Positions 1 to 10,976 of a stretch of DNA of 64,000 bases are shown here, one piece after another. The notes beneath the pieces are model-generated. The model was not told the DNA's origin. It worked only from the letters and a program-made list of their open reading frames with translations, and ran no database searches. Numbering within the stretch: position 1 is the stretch's first letter; every line of letters starts with the position of its first letter. The position numbers and the translations under genes were made by a program. This DNA comes from Thelephora terrestris (Eukaryota > Basidiomycota > Agaricomycetes > Thelephorales > Thelephoraceae): contig WIUZ02000003.1 in assembly GCA_015956445.1 (NCBI GenBank), forward strand, positions 2,356,001 through 2,420,000. The letters are read 5' to 3'.

Positions 1-571
1 TTGCATGACCTGTTAAATCCAGATGAGTCCAACTGCTTTAGACGAGCAAGGAAACCATGGTACTCACTCGGGATGCTAAGATCACTCCACCAACGAAGAC
101 AGAACAAGAGATGTTTACACCCTCCTTCATGTGGGTTCTTCCTTCGATTCGTTCGACGTATATCAGAGTAGCGACGAGTAACGCGACAAATCTTCTGGGT
201 GGATAGATTTGGCTGACATTTTGGATGAGGAGTTTGAGAGCGTCGCGTTCCTCTCGGGAGATCTTTGTTTTGGAGTCGGATGGTGATGAAGGCTCAATGC
301 AGCGTTCGACAACTGAGACTGTGAGGTCGGTTGCATAGTCGACTGGATTGAAGATGAGAACTCGAGGGCCACCGACGGGTTGTTGAGGTGGACTTACTAA
401 GGTACTCGGTGCGTTCGGTGTCCCGAAGCCGGAATATGAGATCGCCCGATTTCTCTGTGGGTCTTTGTGACTGAGAGTTGACCATCGTGGTGGTTATGGA
501 ACGAGGAAGAAGCTTGGGTGAAAGTAGGCTAGAAACTGAGGGGGAGTATAAGTGGACGAGGGGACGCTCAT
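1..571 (-). CDS. Cyclin-like protein, 5' part (gene continues past the left edge)
   Basis: I join three exons in phase: 571-537, 470-68 and 9-1 (open at the edge), with introns 536-471 (66 nt) and 67-10 (donor GTGAGT). The start is the ATG at 571. After a Pro/Ser-rich leader of about 45 residues the frame reads GTPNAPSTLVSPPQQPVGG. It then gives a helical segment with PRRFVALLVATLIYVERI and SCSVFVGGVILASR. That pattern, a hydrophobic helix ending in YVER followed by a helix ending in ILASR/K, is what the N-terminal cyclin box of fungal Pho80/Pcl-type cyclins looks like, and such proteins bind and activate cyclin-dependent kinases. The C-terminal half lies outside the window, so the family call rests on one partial domain. 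The first intron has a weak donor (GTTTCT), so the extreme N-terminus is uncertain. Confidence 0.6.
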
Positions 572-1490
572 GAAACTGGAACCGAAACTGGGGATGGGTC
601 TGAGTTTGTTTGTCCGATACGACCAAGGTTATGACTCACTTCTTTGGTTCACATAAACAGTCGCAAGCAACCCGGTTCAGGGCGGTTCTCTCGAGGCCAT
701 GACCTGGGACTTCCTCCGTTCCCTTTTACGCACACCAAATCGATAACAGAGATAATCGTCCAGATGAGGGTGACCCCCCTGAACGAGCCCCGTCCGTGCG
801 CCCTCCGCAGTGCGATCACCTCCGGTGAATTCGTCCATCGATCATCCAACCCCCCTCCGGCCTCCACCCTCACCCCGTCATAATCACCGCTACTCATTTC
901 GTTGCCCCACCATAGCCAACTTTCCGGCTCACCAAAGTTGGTCGTGAGCCACACACCGTAAACACGGCATTTACGTCAGGACTCGTGCGGGGTGCCCTCA
1001 AATTTTCCCCGTGGGCTGTCTGGGCCCAGGATTAGCCGTCGGCGATTCAACTTTTTTGTGATACATATCCATCTTTTGATCAGATGTGCGATTGTGATAA
1101 TAGATCGGCATTGACAAAAACTTCGTTTCTACCCGCGGTGGCGTGCTATCGTCTTCCTCGCATGAGATTTCCGCCCCCGGCAGACGCACGCCTTGCAATG
1201 CACTGCGCAGCTATTTCGAGTGTCCTCAGCCTTTTGCAGTGCCCTCGTCATGGCCGCCGCCCATTGCCGATACATTCCGCTGAAACGATAACGCGAAAAG
1301 GGTAGGCTCGATGGACTGAGCTTACGTCCTTTTACGGTCCCCTTTGTATGTCATGCTTACTTTTTCCTTTTCGAGGACGCTAAAGGCACAGCCTTCCAAT
1401 CCACTACAATGACGTAGAGTTTGCAGTGGACGTGTCGATGCGTTCCCAGATCACTGCGCACACCGAACCCTTACCTAGCGGTGTACTCAC
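572..1490. other. No gene seen
   Basis: Only short, mutually inconsistent open frames occur on both strands, without paired splice sites or a recognisable domain. The left part should hold the promoter of the minus-strand cyclin-like gene. The right part borders the relic copy of the tandem array. Confidence 0.5.
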
Positions 1491-1817
1491 TTGCGAAGAT
1501 CTGTTTGCTTGATTCACGAGAACCGTCTCGACGACATACCTTTTCCACCCCCCGTTTCAAAGTACCACCACGGCCGACCCCAAGGGTTCGCACACAATAA
1601 ATCCGCGCGACTACAGGCTCCCGATTGCCTCCCCCGAATGCGGACCGGAATTCCACCAACTATCATCTCTGGGATTAAGAGGGCCCATGCAGGTCTGGCT
1701 TATGCCCACCTGAAGCGGCGGGGCCAAGAGGAGTCTTACTGTGACCCTTCGCGCCCGTCCACGGACTACGGGGACCGTAGCAGATCTGAAGCGGGTGGGG
1801 ATTCAGGCAATCCATAA
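1491..1817 (+). pseudogene. Relic copy of the low-complexity tandem gene family (copy 1)
   Basis: The frame has no ATG at its start (it opens at a TTG) and no TATA box upstream. Two blocks match the intact copies. Around 1570-1600 the frame reads HHGRPQGFAH, matching NPGRSQGFAY in the gene at 4891. Around 1720-1800 it reads RRGQEESYCDPSRPSTDYGD, matching the GQEVSQSDYSGTSLDYGD stretch of the gene at 2839. Nucleotides at 1925-1965 also resemble the 3' flank of copy 2 near 3625-3665. It is most simply a decayed third member, 5'-truncated. Whether it is still transcribed cannot be told. Confidence 0.55.
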
Positions 1818-2375
1818 GTGTGAACCCCACTTCCCGGTGCCCCATCCGCGTCGTGAGTCGGCTGATAGAGGGAGGAAAACTATGGCGACCGTCGATAGTA
1901 AACGGGCCACACCTGTGGTGCTATAACCGATCACAATCGTGCATTTATTTCCCCCTGCACACATTTTTAGTGATGTTCGAGTTCTCCAAGCACACATGGC
2001 AGTTTCTGGCACTTGGTTTATGGACATCATTGTGCCTCAGTTTATTTTCTGCAGGTGACTCTCCACAAGCTCTGGGTAGCCGCAGTACTGACCGGTTGGG
2101 ACATCCTTTCGTCGGCAGATGTCTGGTGGTTCGGATACCCGCTCGCCACCGACTGCTACGCCCGGATCATCTTTCCAACCCATCAGAGACCCCAATCCCC
2201 CGCTTTAACCCAGAGTTCGGGCCACGTACGCTCCCACCGCTCAGAACACACACGTCGCCGTTCCGCCACGGACTGGACAATCCTTGGGAGAGCATAATCA
2301 AGCATTTCAGGTCGATAATGAATACACTGTAACGGTCTGGATTCAATAAAGTAAGCCGACGCCCATTGATACCTT
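1818..2375. other. Spacer of the tandem array, no gene seen
   Basis: Holds a 3' flank block at about 1925-1965 shared with copy 2. No coding frame in it has support from similarity or splice signals. Confidence 0.45.
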
Positions 2376-2564
2376 GCAACACGCTCGGCCGTTCCCTCCC
2401 AGGGCGTCAACGGCATAGCCATTCAACCCGCCGTAATGTCTTAAGGTCTACAACGATCTTGCCGAGACACTACCCCGCATACACTGAACCTCCATCATGG
2501 ACCATCCGGCGACACCTTCAACGGCGATGATCTGCATGCTGTGCCCTTCACCGGTCCCGACCTG
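2376..2564 (+). pseudogene. Broken short coding fragment upstream of copy 2
   Basis: In the frame starting at 2376 the translation parallels the intact 59-residue ORF at 4464-4643: QG..G....QP, then a cysteine-arginine pair, HTL.LH, and an identical ending AVPFTGPDL. An in-frame TAA at 2442 interrupts it. The nucleotides around the ending are identical over about 29 bases to those at 4614-4643. The 60-odd codons are conserved as protein, not only as DNA, so an ancestral gene lay here. I do not recognise the family. Confidence 0.5.
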
Positions 2565-2784
2565 TGGGTAGTATGTGAGACACGTTGCTACTGAAACTTG
2601 GTATATCAGGGCTGCCTTGCACCCAATTTCGGACGGAAAATCCAGGATGTGGGCCCTATAGTAGCCATGCTTGTGTAGGTTCCGTTCTGCGCTTAGACCT
2701 GATAGGCCGCTGCGTTCGACGAAGGTTGTCTTTCGGGGGCCCCTTTTCATGCTGGCAGCCCAGGTCGAACATTCGGCAGACGCA

Positions 2785-2790
2785 TATAAG
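2785..2790 (+). promoter_or_regulatory. TATA box of copy 2
   Basis: TATAAG inside a block (CATATAAGGAGAGGGG) shared with copy 3. It lies 54 nt upstream of the ATG at 2839, exactly the spacing seen in copy 3. Confidence 0.6.
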
Positions 2791-2838
2791 GAGAGGGGGA
2801 AAGGGTTTCCACTCCCTCACCACCTTCTCACATCCCAG

Positions 2839-3588
2839 ATGAACCCTCAACCCTCCAACTTCTATTATCAGGGCAACAACGGCCACCACGGCGGATACGG
2901 GGGCAATCAACGAGGCCTGCCCGTGGGTGGTCCCCCGATGTATCATGGGCACATCATCGTCTACAACGCCAACTACGTATTCATTCAGGTGGACCCCCAG
3001 TCAAATTATCCCCATGGCCAACCCTGGGGGCAGGCTGGATACCAACAAGCCTCTATGAACACACGCGCCCTACCATCTATCCAGAATACAAACCCTTGGC
3101 CTATCGGCCATCACCCCCAGAATGCATACTTGAATCCCCCCAGCAATCCCCTCCCTCCCGCATACCGAAGTTCATCTGAGGTCGGGAGTACTCATTGGGG
3201 TTCTGCCGATCTCCTCGCACTTCCGGCCGCTTCGGATCGTGCCAAAAGCTCCAGAATCGAAAGCTGGATCCAGCATACACATCTCGGAAGTATGAGCTCA
3301 CAGCCACATCACCCCGCTTCGCGACGTACCAAATCAATCACGACCAATGATGGTTATTACGATTACCAGGGCGGGGGGAAAGGCCAAGAGGTATCTCAAA
3401 GCGACTATTCGGGCACGTCTTTGGACTACGGGGACGGTTCTGAATCTGGAGTGGGTAAGAGGACTAGGCGACGTGGAAGTAGAAGATCACAGAATACTTC
3501 CCAGCGCCACCCTGTCCGTACCACACGGTGTGTGACACGGGAACCAGGAAGGGCGACTACGACATGCGTGAGGGAGTATGTCATGTAA
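2839..3588 (+). CDS. Low-complexity Tyr/Gly/Asn/His-rich protein, tandem array copy 2
   Basis: A single uninterrupted exon encodes 249 residues. I choose the ATG at 2839 because it follows the conserved promoter block at the same distance as in copy 3, and the upstream extension has no ATG. There is no signal peptide and no globular domain. The N-terminal third is rich in Asn, Gly, Tyr, His and Pro (for example YYQGNNGHHGGYGG). The middle is Ser/Thr-rich, and the C-terminus is strongly basic (GKRTRRRGSRRSQ). The whole chain looks intrinsically disordered and prion-like. The segment near residues 172-200 (DGYYDYQGGGKGQEVSQSDY) aligns with copy 3. Function is unknown. The composition would suit a condensate-forming or cell-surface protein, but that is inference. 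Confidence 0.6.
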   Translation: MNPQPSNFYYQGNNGHHGGYGGNQRGLPVGGPPMYHGHIIVYNANYVFIQVDPQSNYPHGQPWGQAGYQQASMNTRALPSIQNTNPWPIGHHPQNAYLNPPSNPLPPAYRSSSEVGSTHWGSADLLALPAASDRAKSSRIESWIQHTHLGSMSSQPHHPASRRTKSITTNDGYYDYQGGGKGQEVSQSDYSGTSLDYGDGSESGVGKRTRRRGSRRSQNTSQRHPVRTTRCVTREPGRATTTCVREYVM

Positions 3589-4463
3589 CGATCGATATCA
3601 TCTTCGTGGTTCCCCAAATACTTTTAGTCAGTTACAATCATGCATAATTCTCTACACTACGCACACCGATATGTCTCGTCGAAGATGTGAGTTCCCTGGA
3701 TCACATCGCCTCAACCTTCAGGCCTCAGGCCTCAGGTTGTGTGACGCACGCGATTTGGATCTCAGGGCCTCGTCCCGCAGCAAGTCCACCATTTAGCCAC
3801 CTCTTTCTCAGCTCGTGGTCCATTGTACCCTCTGAATACCTCTGATGTGGCACCAAGGCCGGGGACTCCCTCTTGCCTTGCAGCGGGCGCCCGAAGGTCA
3901 AACAAACAAGGAGTTTACCCTTTCTGTTTACAAGAAGAATGGGAAAAAGTCATGGCCCGACCTGAATCCCGGTTTCTGGGATTGTACAAGGGCGAGACCG
4001 ACGCGATTTGATTCTCCGCCATAAATGTCTCTTGACCATCGGGTTATACGCACGGACCGGGGAATCACTACACTTCGTGGTGCTCTCGGATGTGTGGGAT
4101 TCCTTGTCACGTACGCCACACCGTTCTTGTAATGACCAAAGTCCTCCTGCAGCGTCTGTCTTCTGTAGTAATTAGTGTAGGAGTGTCGGCGATCGATCCC
4201 TCGGACACGAATAGTCGGACTTCGGGAAGTTGTATATGGGTGAGAAGGACGAGAAGGATCACGAGAAGGGAGCAAGATTTTTCAGGTGGAGGCCAACATT
4301 CGGAAATCGACAGCTTTGGTCTACTGTGCGGGAGAGCAGACCTCAGCAGAGGGAGAGTGATGTCGTCGGTCCGAACCGCGGATGATCGACTCGGATACAC
4401 TCGTTCCGTTGCTGCAGAATCAGCCACACCACTCTTGCACACTTTCCGCCGACCCTTTCTGCC
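3589..4463. other. Spacer of the tandem array, no gene supported
   Basis: 3620-3665 matches the 3' flank of relic copy 1. Open frames on both strands between 3930 and 4570 overlap one another, and none has a start, splice pair or motif that singles it out. Confidence 0.45.
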
Positions 4464-4643
4464 ATGCTCATTCTCTTTCAAGGTGCCAAAGGCGCGGTAG
4501 TACAGCCCTTCATTACGAGCCAGGACCCGCGGCAGACGTGCCGACTCGTCGCACACACACTGAAATTGCACCGCGACCCACTGAACGGCGCGGTCGATTT
4601 TGAGGATCCGTTTGCTGTGCCCTTCACCGGTCCCGACCTGTGA
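4464..4643 (+). CDS. Short conserved ORF upstream of copy 3
   Basis: ATG at 4464 opens a 59-residue frame ending at a TGA at 4641. The C-terminus reads FEDPFAVPFTGPDL. The TGA lies inside the sequence CTGTGAGTAGT, a good splice donor, so this could be a first exon ending at about 4640 instead of a complete ORF. A candidate following exon begins at about 4720 after TGCACAG. The same protein sequence, broken by a stop, occurs upstream of copy 2. Conservation of the amino-acid pattern suggests past or present translation. No family is recognised. Confidence 0.4.
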   Translation: MLILFQGAKGAVVQPFITSQDPRQTCRLVAHTLKLHRDPLNGAVDFEDPFAVPFTGPDL

Positions 4644-4836
4644 GTAGTATACGGGCCACGCTGCTGCTAGCCTTTAGTGCTTCTTTGTACTTGATCTTGG
4701 ACGGTGATAATGCACAGGACGTGTGGCGACTCATAGTCATGATCCTTGGTGAGTTCCGTTCTGCGCTTAGGCCTGACAGGTCGTTGCGTCCGGTGCAAGG
4801 ACGTCCTTTGAATGTCCCTTCTCTGGGCATGGGGCA

Positions 4837-4842
4837 TATAAG
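4837..4842 (+). promoter_or_regulatory. TATA box of copy 3
   Basis: TATAAG in the same block as in copy 2, again 54 nt upstream of the ATG (4891). Confidence 0.6.
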
Positions 4843-4890
4843 GAGAGGGGGAAACGGTTCCATTCTCTCACCCCCCTTCACACATCTCAG

Positions 4891-5649
4891 ATGAGATCTA
4901 GAGCCATCGAATTCGACCTCCAAACCAGCACCTTCGGCATCCACCTCGCGAAGAAGACAGAGCGAGGTGGGCCCAGGGAGACTGTTTACTACCCCCAGGA
5001 AGCTCACAACCGCACGTCCCATCAAGCCCCCTACTATCCCGAGTATAACCCTGGTCGATCCCAGGGGTTCGCATACCAACCAGCACCCATAACCACATAC
5101 CAACCAGCGCCCATAACCACATACCTCCAAGTACCTCCCCCGTATTCAAACCACAATCCCACTGGCCATCATCACCATCACTCTCACAAACACAGACACA
5201 AGACTGAGAGGACCCACGAGCGTTCGCGTTCGCGTTCTCCCTCTGTCCTTCCGTCACCCACCGACGATCCGACACGCGGCAGAAGCCCCAATGGGTATAA
5301 CCGGAGTCCGGAGGCGCGTGGAAGTGTGCTCGTCGATCCAGTTCGCCTCAATTCGTCAGACACCGGCTCCTCAGTCGTGACAGATGAGGGCTATCGCGGA
5401 GCCCAGGGCCAACAGGTGTCTTACTATGCCCCCTCCCACACGCTTTCAAACCCCGGGCCGCGTGGCGCATACGAAGCGGGTGGGGGGTTTAGACAACCTG
5501 CGAGCTGGAATACAGGGAACTTCCCTCAACCCCAGTATTACAATCCCGGCCCCAATTATAATGTGGTACATAACCAGGGAGGACCGGCGCCGATGTTTTA
5601 TTACAACTATGGTAATTATGGTTATGGATATCCTTACCGACAATTTTAA
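4891..5649 (+). CDS. Low-complexity Pro/Tyr/Gln/Asn-rich protein, tandem array copy 3
   Basis: Single exon, 252 residues, ATG directly after the conserved leader ending CACATCTCAG. The N-terminal 45 residues differ completely from copy 2. Then come a duplicated eight-residue unit YQPAPITT (about residues 65-80), a His cluster (GHHHHHSHKHRHK), and an RS-like run (HERSRSRSPS). The C-terminus is rich in Asn, Tyr, Gly and Pro, ending GYGYPYRQF. It shares the block VTDEGYRGAQGQQVSYY with copy 2, and PGRSQGFAY with relic copy 1. It has no signal peptide, membrane segment or catalytic motif. It is predicted to be disordered. The RS and His runs recall RNA- or metal-binding low-complexity tracts, but this is only compositional. 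Confidence 0.6.
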   Translation: MRSRAIEFDLQTSTFGIHLAKKTERGGPRETVYYPQEAHNRTSHQAPYYPEYNPGRSQGFAYQPAPITTYQPAPITTYLQVPPPYSNHNPTGHHHHHSHKHRHKTERTHERSRSRSPSVLPSPTDDPTRGRSPNGYNRSPEARGSVLVDPVRLNSSDTGSSVVTDEGYRGAQGQQVSYYAPSHTLSNPGPRGAYEAGGGFRQPASWNTGNFPQPQYYNPGPNYNVVHNQGGPAPMFYYNYGNYGYGYPYRQF

Positions 5650-6619
5650 TCGATTTATAACATGCTTTTCTCTCTACACGAGTCACTAATGGTTTTGTGG
5701 ATATGTTTATGTCCTTTTATACGTCTATATAAACATCCTTACCACCAGTGAGCGGCAGATCCCCTATCTCGATTGTGCGTGAGGTTTGGTAACTTTTGAT
5801 ACCCTGGGCTTTCGGTATACTGTCCGTAACTCGACCAACCCGGCGGTCACCCGTCACCGCTCCAGACAAGATTGAATCGACCGGATGTTTTGGTCGCCGG
5901 GTTGGGCTTGTTGCTACAGTAATCGCGATCAAAGCCTATTCTTAAAGGAGAGCTGAGGCTAACGAACACGATGTCCGATTCGCTCTTGCTCAAAAATCGC
6001 TTTCCTAACGCATAACCTGAAGAATTCAAGGGCCCGATGAAGAGGAGGGACCGAGACCAGGGATTCTGTTCGGGTGCGGTTAAGTTTATCGACGATCATC
6101 TTCAGCCTTTTCATCGCTTGGACACACAGTGGGGTCCGGTATGGCGCTTATATTTGCATGCCGCTTGTCGATTGTCCTGAACACCCCGCCGCAGAATCTT
6201 AGATCACATTCATTTGAGGTTCGTCTGCTGCCACACCTCCGCCGCATCCGTAAGGGGGCTTTTCCCATATATATGTATGCAGTACCTGCCAGTTATCGCT
6301 CGTCTCTCTTTTCCTACCTCGTCTCCCTCTCTGTTTTCAATAGCGGCTACACCGTTCATCCTCTCGGACCCACAGTCCTCAAAGGGGTGCCTGTCAAGCG
6401 GAGTCTGAACTCATAGCCACTAACCATATGCGGTATATTCCCTTTTTTGGTATGTGCCACCATTTCCGGTTTACGGGAAGCTCTCTGATTGGCTGTCTCA
6501 CGGGCACTCATCCTGTAGCATGGACAATGGACTGAACGAGGGATTTAAAACGAGATGGACCTTCACAAAGTACCACCATCACCCAATTGCCTTTCTCTCC
6601 CCACCATCTACACCATCCC
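5650..6619. other. No gene seen
   Basis: Only short unsupported frames on both strands. The right end is the pyrimidine-rich leader of the zinc-finger gene that starts at 6620. Confidence 0.45.
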
Positions 6620-7434
6620 ATGTTTTCTCAAGCTTCCAGTTCTCCCCAGGTTTGTGGTTTCGCGCGGCACCTGTGGACAGGCTTTAATGCTCGAACGCCT
6701 CTCGATACCAGGTAGATCCGGGCGATGATCACTTCCACGGCGTTGCCGCAATGTTTCTCATGCCCGTATGATTCTCCCCTTCTTTGCTTGGCAGCGTACT
6801 GAACAGATACTACAGGGCGATGACGATCCTGTCTTAATGGGAGACATGGTGTACAATTTTTTGGCTCGCGAGGCAGATGTGGCACCTCAAAATTTTCCAA
6901 ACCCCCTTGGCTATCCTCCGCCGCCAGAGAATACACATGCTATGAACCGCCTCACCAATCCCTCCCGCGCTACCTGGGACGCCACTCCCTGGACTACTAC
7001 GTATGCCCCGCTAAGCTTCGATACACTCTCAGAGACCCCCTGATTTTCGTCGCAGGAATGACTCGATCCCTGCCCCGTCTCCCTCGCCGTCTCCCTCTCA
7101 AACTTCATCCACCTCAGAGCATAACCGACGATCGCCCGAACCGTCGTCGACCCCCGACGCATCGCCCACCCCAGAACCAAGTTGCCGCCAAGCCAATCCC
7201 GTATTCAACTCCGTCCGGGGGAAGTGGTCCTGCAGCATATGCGACAAATGTTTCCGAGGGAGGTGGGAATGCAGGCGGCACATCGGGGTCGTCGGAAAGC
7301 GAGTCAAGTGTCTCGCTTGCGGAGGACAACTCACTGGGAGAGATGACTCCCTACGAAGGCACCTCAGAAAGTACTGCAAGGGAGACGTTCGTAACGTCAG
7401 GTTTGAAGATGCTTTCGTCGACGTTAAGGAGTAA
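6620..7434 (+). CDS. Orphan C2H2/C2HC zinc-finger protein
   Basis: Exons 6620-6649, 6795-7000 and 7056-7434 join in phase to give about 204 residues. The second intron is a textbook one (GTATGC donor, CTAAG/CTGAT branch candidates, CGCAG acceptor). The first intron (GTTTGT..GGCAG) is longer and less certain, so the ten-residue first exon is provisional. The middle is a Ser/Pro-rich linker. The C-terminus carries two cysteine-histidine modules. The first is WSCSICDKCFRGRWECRRH, a degenerate finger with one histidine of the usual pair replaced. The second is CLACGGQLTGRDDSLRRH followed by LRKYC, a CCHC arrangement. Such proteins are common as lineage-specific candidate DNA-binding factors in mushrooms. 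The target is unknown. Confidence 0.65.
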
Positions 7435-9158
7435 GAGATTGCCTCCCTAGGGCCGGAACACGGCCTTCGTGGTGAAAAGCGGCTTCACGTACAAGAACCG
7501 CTGTTCGCTGGACCGAAGTGCGTTTTCCAGCCTGAGCTACAGTTTTCCATACCTTCTTGTATATTTCCTGATATCTTCCCGTTTCGTTTCCGGTGAGCAC
7601 CAGGTCTCATTGTGTGTATCATAATTCCCGTAATCCTTGTATCGATATCCTTGACTGTCGCATACAAATACGACCCTTTCATGGACTTTCCAACTCCGGG
7701 ACGACTGCGGTAGACAACAGGCGGTCGTTAGGATCAGGCGTACCCGGGTTCAGAGAACTTTTACCATGCCCCAGTCTCGCTGTGAAATCGTTGAGGGAAA
7801 CTGCCGACCAGGGCTAGGGTATCCTGGTGAAAGGTGCACGTTTGATATCTTACATGTAATTCTGGTCCTCGCGGAGAATCGCTCTTCGAGATGCCGCCTG
7901 AAACGCGCCCTATACAATAGCTCCCGTCCAAGCCACTCGAGCGGCGGCAGTGACGGCTTTGTCCTCGCGGGGTAATTGCCTTCGGGTGAGCCAGAGTTGT
8001 GACTTTCCGACGAGGCTGGTGCCTTCATTACTCAATCACTCGAGACGAAAATGCTTCGAGTAACCGATTTGCATCCGCGTGATACTAAGTTAGATATGCG
8101 TCCTTTATGCACGAGGAAAGGAACCTACTTGACGGGGACTCCATCAGCAAATCGTGGAAAGTCCGGCAGTTGAATATATGGGTCTACGAAAGTCGTAGTC
8201 CGGTATATAGCCTTATAACGCATTACATAGATCGGCGCTAACGGTCACCTGGGAGGTATATAATGGCTTACAACGCATTATAACGGGTTATAAGCCCTTG
8301 TATGGGAGGTACCCTGATTACCAGACTTTCCTCAACTTGCTGATGGAAGACAGGCGACGATTCCGTGGGTTGATCGCGCAGAGGCGTAGCGGGAGCCCAT
8401 AAGCCATCCTTGCCCCCGCCCGTCATCCTCGGCGACGCTGGGTCCGCACGATACTGATTTATCCCGACGGAATCATCCCAAATCACTCCTGAGCTGTAAA
8501 GTAAATGCAGCCGGTCGAGATTTTTGAGTCGCCTCTATTGTTAGTCCTATGAGTAGTCGAGTACTCACGGTGTCTCTCCGTTTTGTTCTCCGCACCGCGC
8601 AACGCCCTAGTACGACGCTGATCACCAGCGCGCAGTGACAAACATTCTCAATCGGAATTTGCCGTCGGCGTTGCTTTGTCCGTGACTCCACCGCCCGCTT
8701 GCCGTCACCTTTTGGCCCACACACGAACAATGGCAAGATTGTATCGTGGCAGCGCCGAGATACGTCAGCGCGTTTTCTGATGCCCACGATTGAGCGCCAC
8801 GTACCTACAGGGTAGACAATTTGGCCATCGGGCCGCATCCCCCGGTTCGTACCCACGGTGTATCTGGAACATAACTTAAGTATATGCGCTATTTTTCGAT
8901 TCCCGCATCTTACGTACCACCAGAACCGGCGTTGATTCTAACTGCGTTCACTTTACGCTGCCCCTATGTTATGAAGGCTTGGCTTTGTTCTTTCGAGACA
9001 CGAGGCATTGAGGTTCCCTTGGCCTTCATCCGCCACAGCAATCACTGCGTGGCGTGAGGCCATGGCCGGAAGATCGTTGCCACGCTTCTTTCACGACGAG
9101 CCTTTATAATCCACCCAAGAGTCCACGACCACCTGAACTGTCCATCTTTCGTCACCCC
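7435..9158. other. No gene supported; short AT-rich repeats at 8205-8310
   Basis: The block 8205-8310 contains direct repeats (TAACGCATTA / CAACGCATTA, GGGAGGTA twice) and several TTATAA palindromes. It may be a decayed element or a promoter-like region. A minus-strand open frame (8473-8856) exists but shows no motif or splice support. Confidence 0.4.
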
Positions 9159-9889
9159 ATGAGACCCCTCTTGAACAAAGACTTTCGTCGTCTCCGTTGG
9201 TTATTGAGACAGGAACCTCCAAAGCGAGTTCGAGGTTCGTCCGCGGGTTTCATACACTCTTCCTTCCGGTGGCTTATTCCCTTGGCAGACTATGTGACCC
9301 GAGAAGTGGCGTCTCTCGGTAGGGGCGGGGTTCATTCTGTGATTCTTTCGCGGTTGAGAAACACCCTACGAGCGGCAAAGATGAAAATGGCGCATGCGAT
9401 CTCCGCCCTCTGTTTCGTATCAAGAATGCGGTTGCGGGACCGAGGGGGCACCAACGAGATCCCTCTCGACCGTCGTATGTGCAAGGAATTGTACGGGTTT
9501 TTCCATAACGCTGCTTTCTGCGGACCGGTGAGTGACTGTGCGAATCGACGTATTTGGTTTGGGCTGACCCCCCGCACGCGTAGACGGCAAACAGGCAAGC
9601 GGATATGTTATTCTGTCGGGAAGAAGTGGACAAGTGGTACAACGGTTCAAGGCCACGCGTCCCAGACGACGTGATCGAGCAGAAGATTATCGAGGGGTAC
9701 CCTGATCTGTGTACCCATGTACGCGCTAGGGTGGAACGGCTGTACGCGTTTTTCGAGCTCCCGCCCGACCTGAGCCTGCCGCGGCCACCCCCTGTGCAAT
9801 CTATATGGGAGATGCCCCCTTCAGCCACGAGCCCTCCGCGTCCCTACAGCGCGCCACTGTATCATCAGAGAGCCCCGGGGTTCCGCTGA
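9159..9889 (+). CDS. Hypothetical protein, two exons
   Basis: Exons 9159-9527 and 9584-9889 meet in phase 0 across a 56-nt intron (donor GTGAGT, acceptor CGCGTAG). The joined protein is about 224 residues. The best-supported part is the second exon, an acidic/basic mixed helical region (DVIEQKIIEGYPDLCTHVRA) followed by a Pro-rich tail. The first exon is very basic (many Arg) and lacks any recognised motif. The true start may lie upstream, because the open frame continues in phase to 9054 without another ATG. No family recognised. Confidence 0.4.
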
Positions 9890-10976
9890 ACGATGGGATG
9901 TGGAGCCAGGAATTCCTCAGAGATTCATGCGTTGCTCCCGTTTGGAACGTTGTTCGTGTCTTGTTGTATTTGTACCTGGGTCCTTTGGGATGCCTAATGT
10001 CAACGATCTGCTTTATAAACCGCCTCGTCGCTGAGAGTCACGGTCCATGCGTCTTAAAGAGCTCGGGCTTTGTCATGCGGCGAGTAGACTGACAACAAAC
10101 CCCAAGATGTCCGACCCTCAATGTTGTCTGCGGCTCCATCCAACTCGGATAGGAGGCGGGTTCTGTTAAGGGCTCGCCTGTGCGCCAAAGGGCGCGTCGA
10201 GATGTTGCAATCGGTTTCCAAATATGACGGGAAACGTGAACGTGAAGTTTGGGCGCGCCTTGCGTAAGCGTGCCACATTTTTCTCCCGTTGACGGGTTGT
10301 ACGAACACCTCAGGTTCTCCGACCTTCTGATCGGCCCTCATGCTGAGTACTGAGTGCTCGGGAAGAATTCATCTCAGACTCCGGCATGCTCTTGGCTTTG
10401 AAAGATACACCTAGTGGCGTATCGAGACAAGCGGCTGGTATGGAATGGCACGAGTGGACATCATCCAGATGGTGGCGCGGTGCAAGAGTAGGGGGTATAA
10501 GGAACACGTAGTCGACCGTAAGATAAGCTGACGAACGCAGATGGCACAACCAGTTGCGCTGAATGGCTGCGATTAGGAACGATGCAGGAATGCGATGATG
10601 TTGGGGGATGCTTGTGCCACTGGCATGTGCAGGAGGCGGTCTCGTTCAAATGAAAAAAGTAAACTAGAGCGAGCTATTTTTGCCCGACGCTAGGACTTGG
10701 GCGCTGGGCGGATCAGCAAGACGTCGCGAAAATTTCGTTAAGCTGCCCACGCGTACCAGCGTCCTTACACGGCCCACACCATCGAATCCTGACGCCTGAC
10801 TCCTGAATCTTGGAAGAGCAATGAGTTTCGTGTTCCTCAGTCGGGAGTGAACGCCCTCAGGTGTCCTCGCCTGCCGAGGATTGGCGTATGGGAGCCAACT
10901 TCCTTTTACGGCAGCCCTCGCCGCAGTGCCAGCCCAAGTTGACGTCGGGAACCGACCTACTCGCTTACTCACTCGA
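9890..10976. other. No gene seen; promoter side of the MAM3-like gene
   Basis: Frames on both strands are short and unsupported. The right end must contain the promoter of the gene starting at 10977. No clear TATA box is visible. Confidence 0.45.

Noticed and set aside
4090-4571. Overlapping open frames on both strands in the array spacer
   Set aside because: Neither has a start, splice signals or similarity that favours it over the other.
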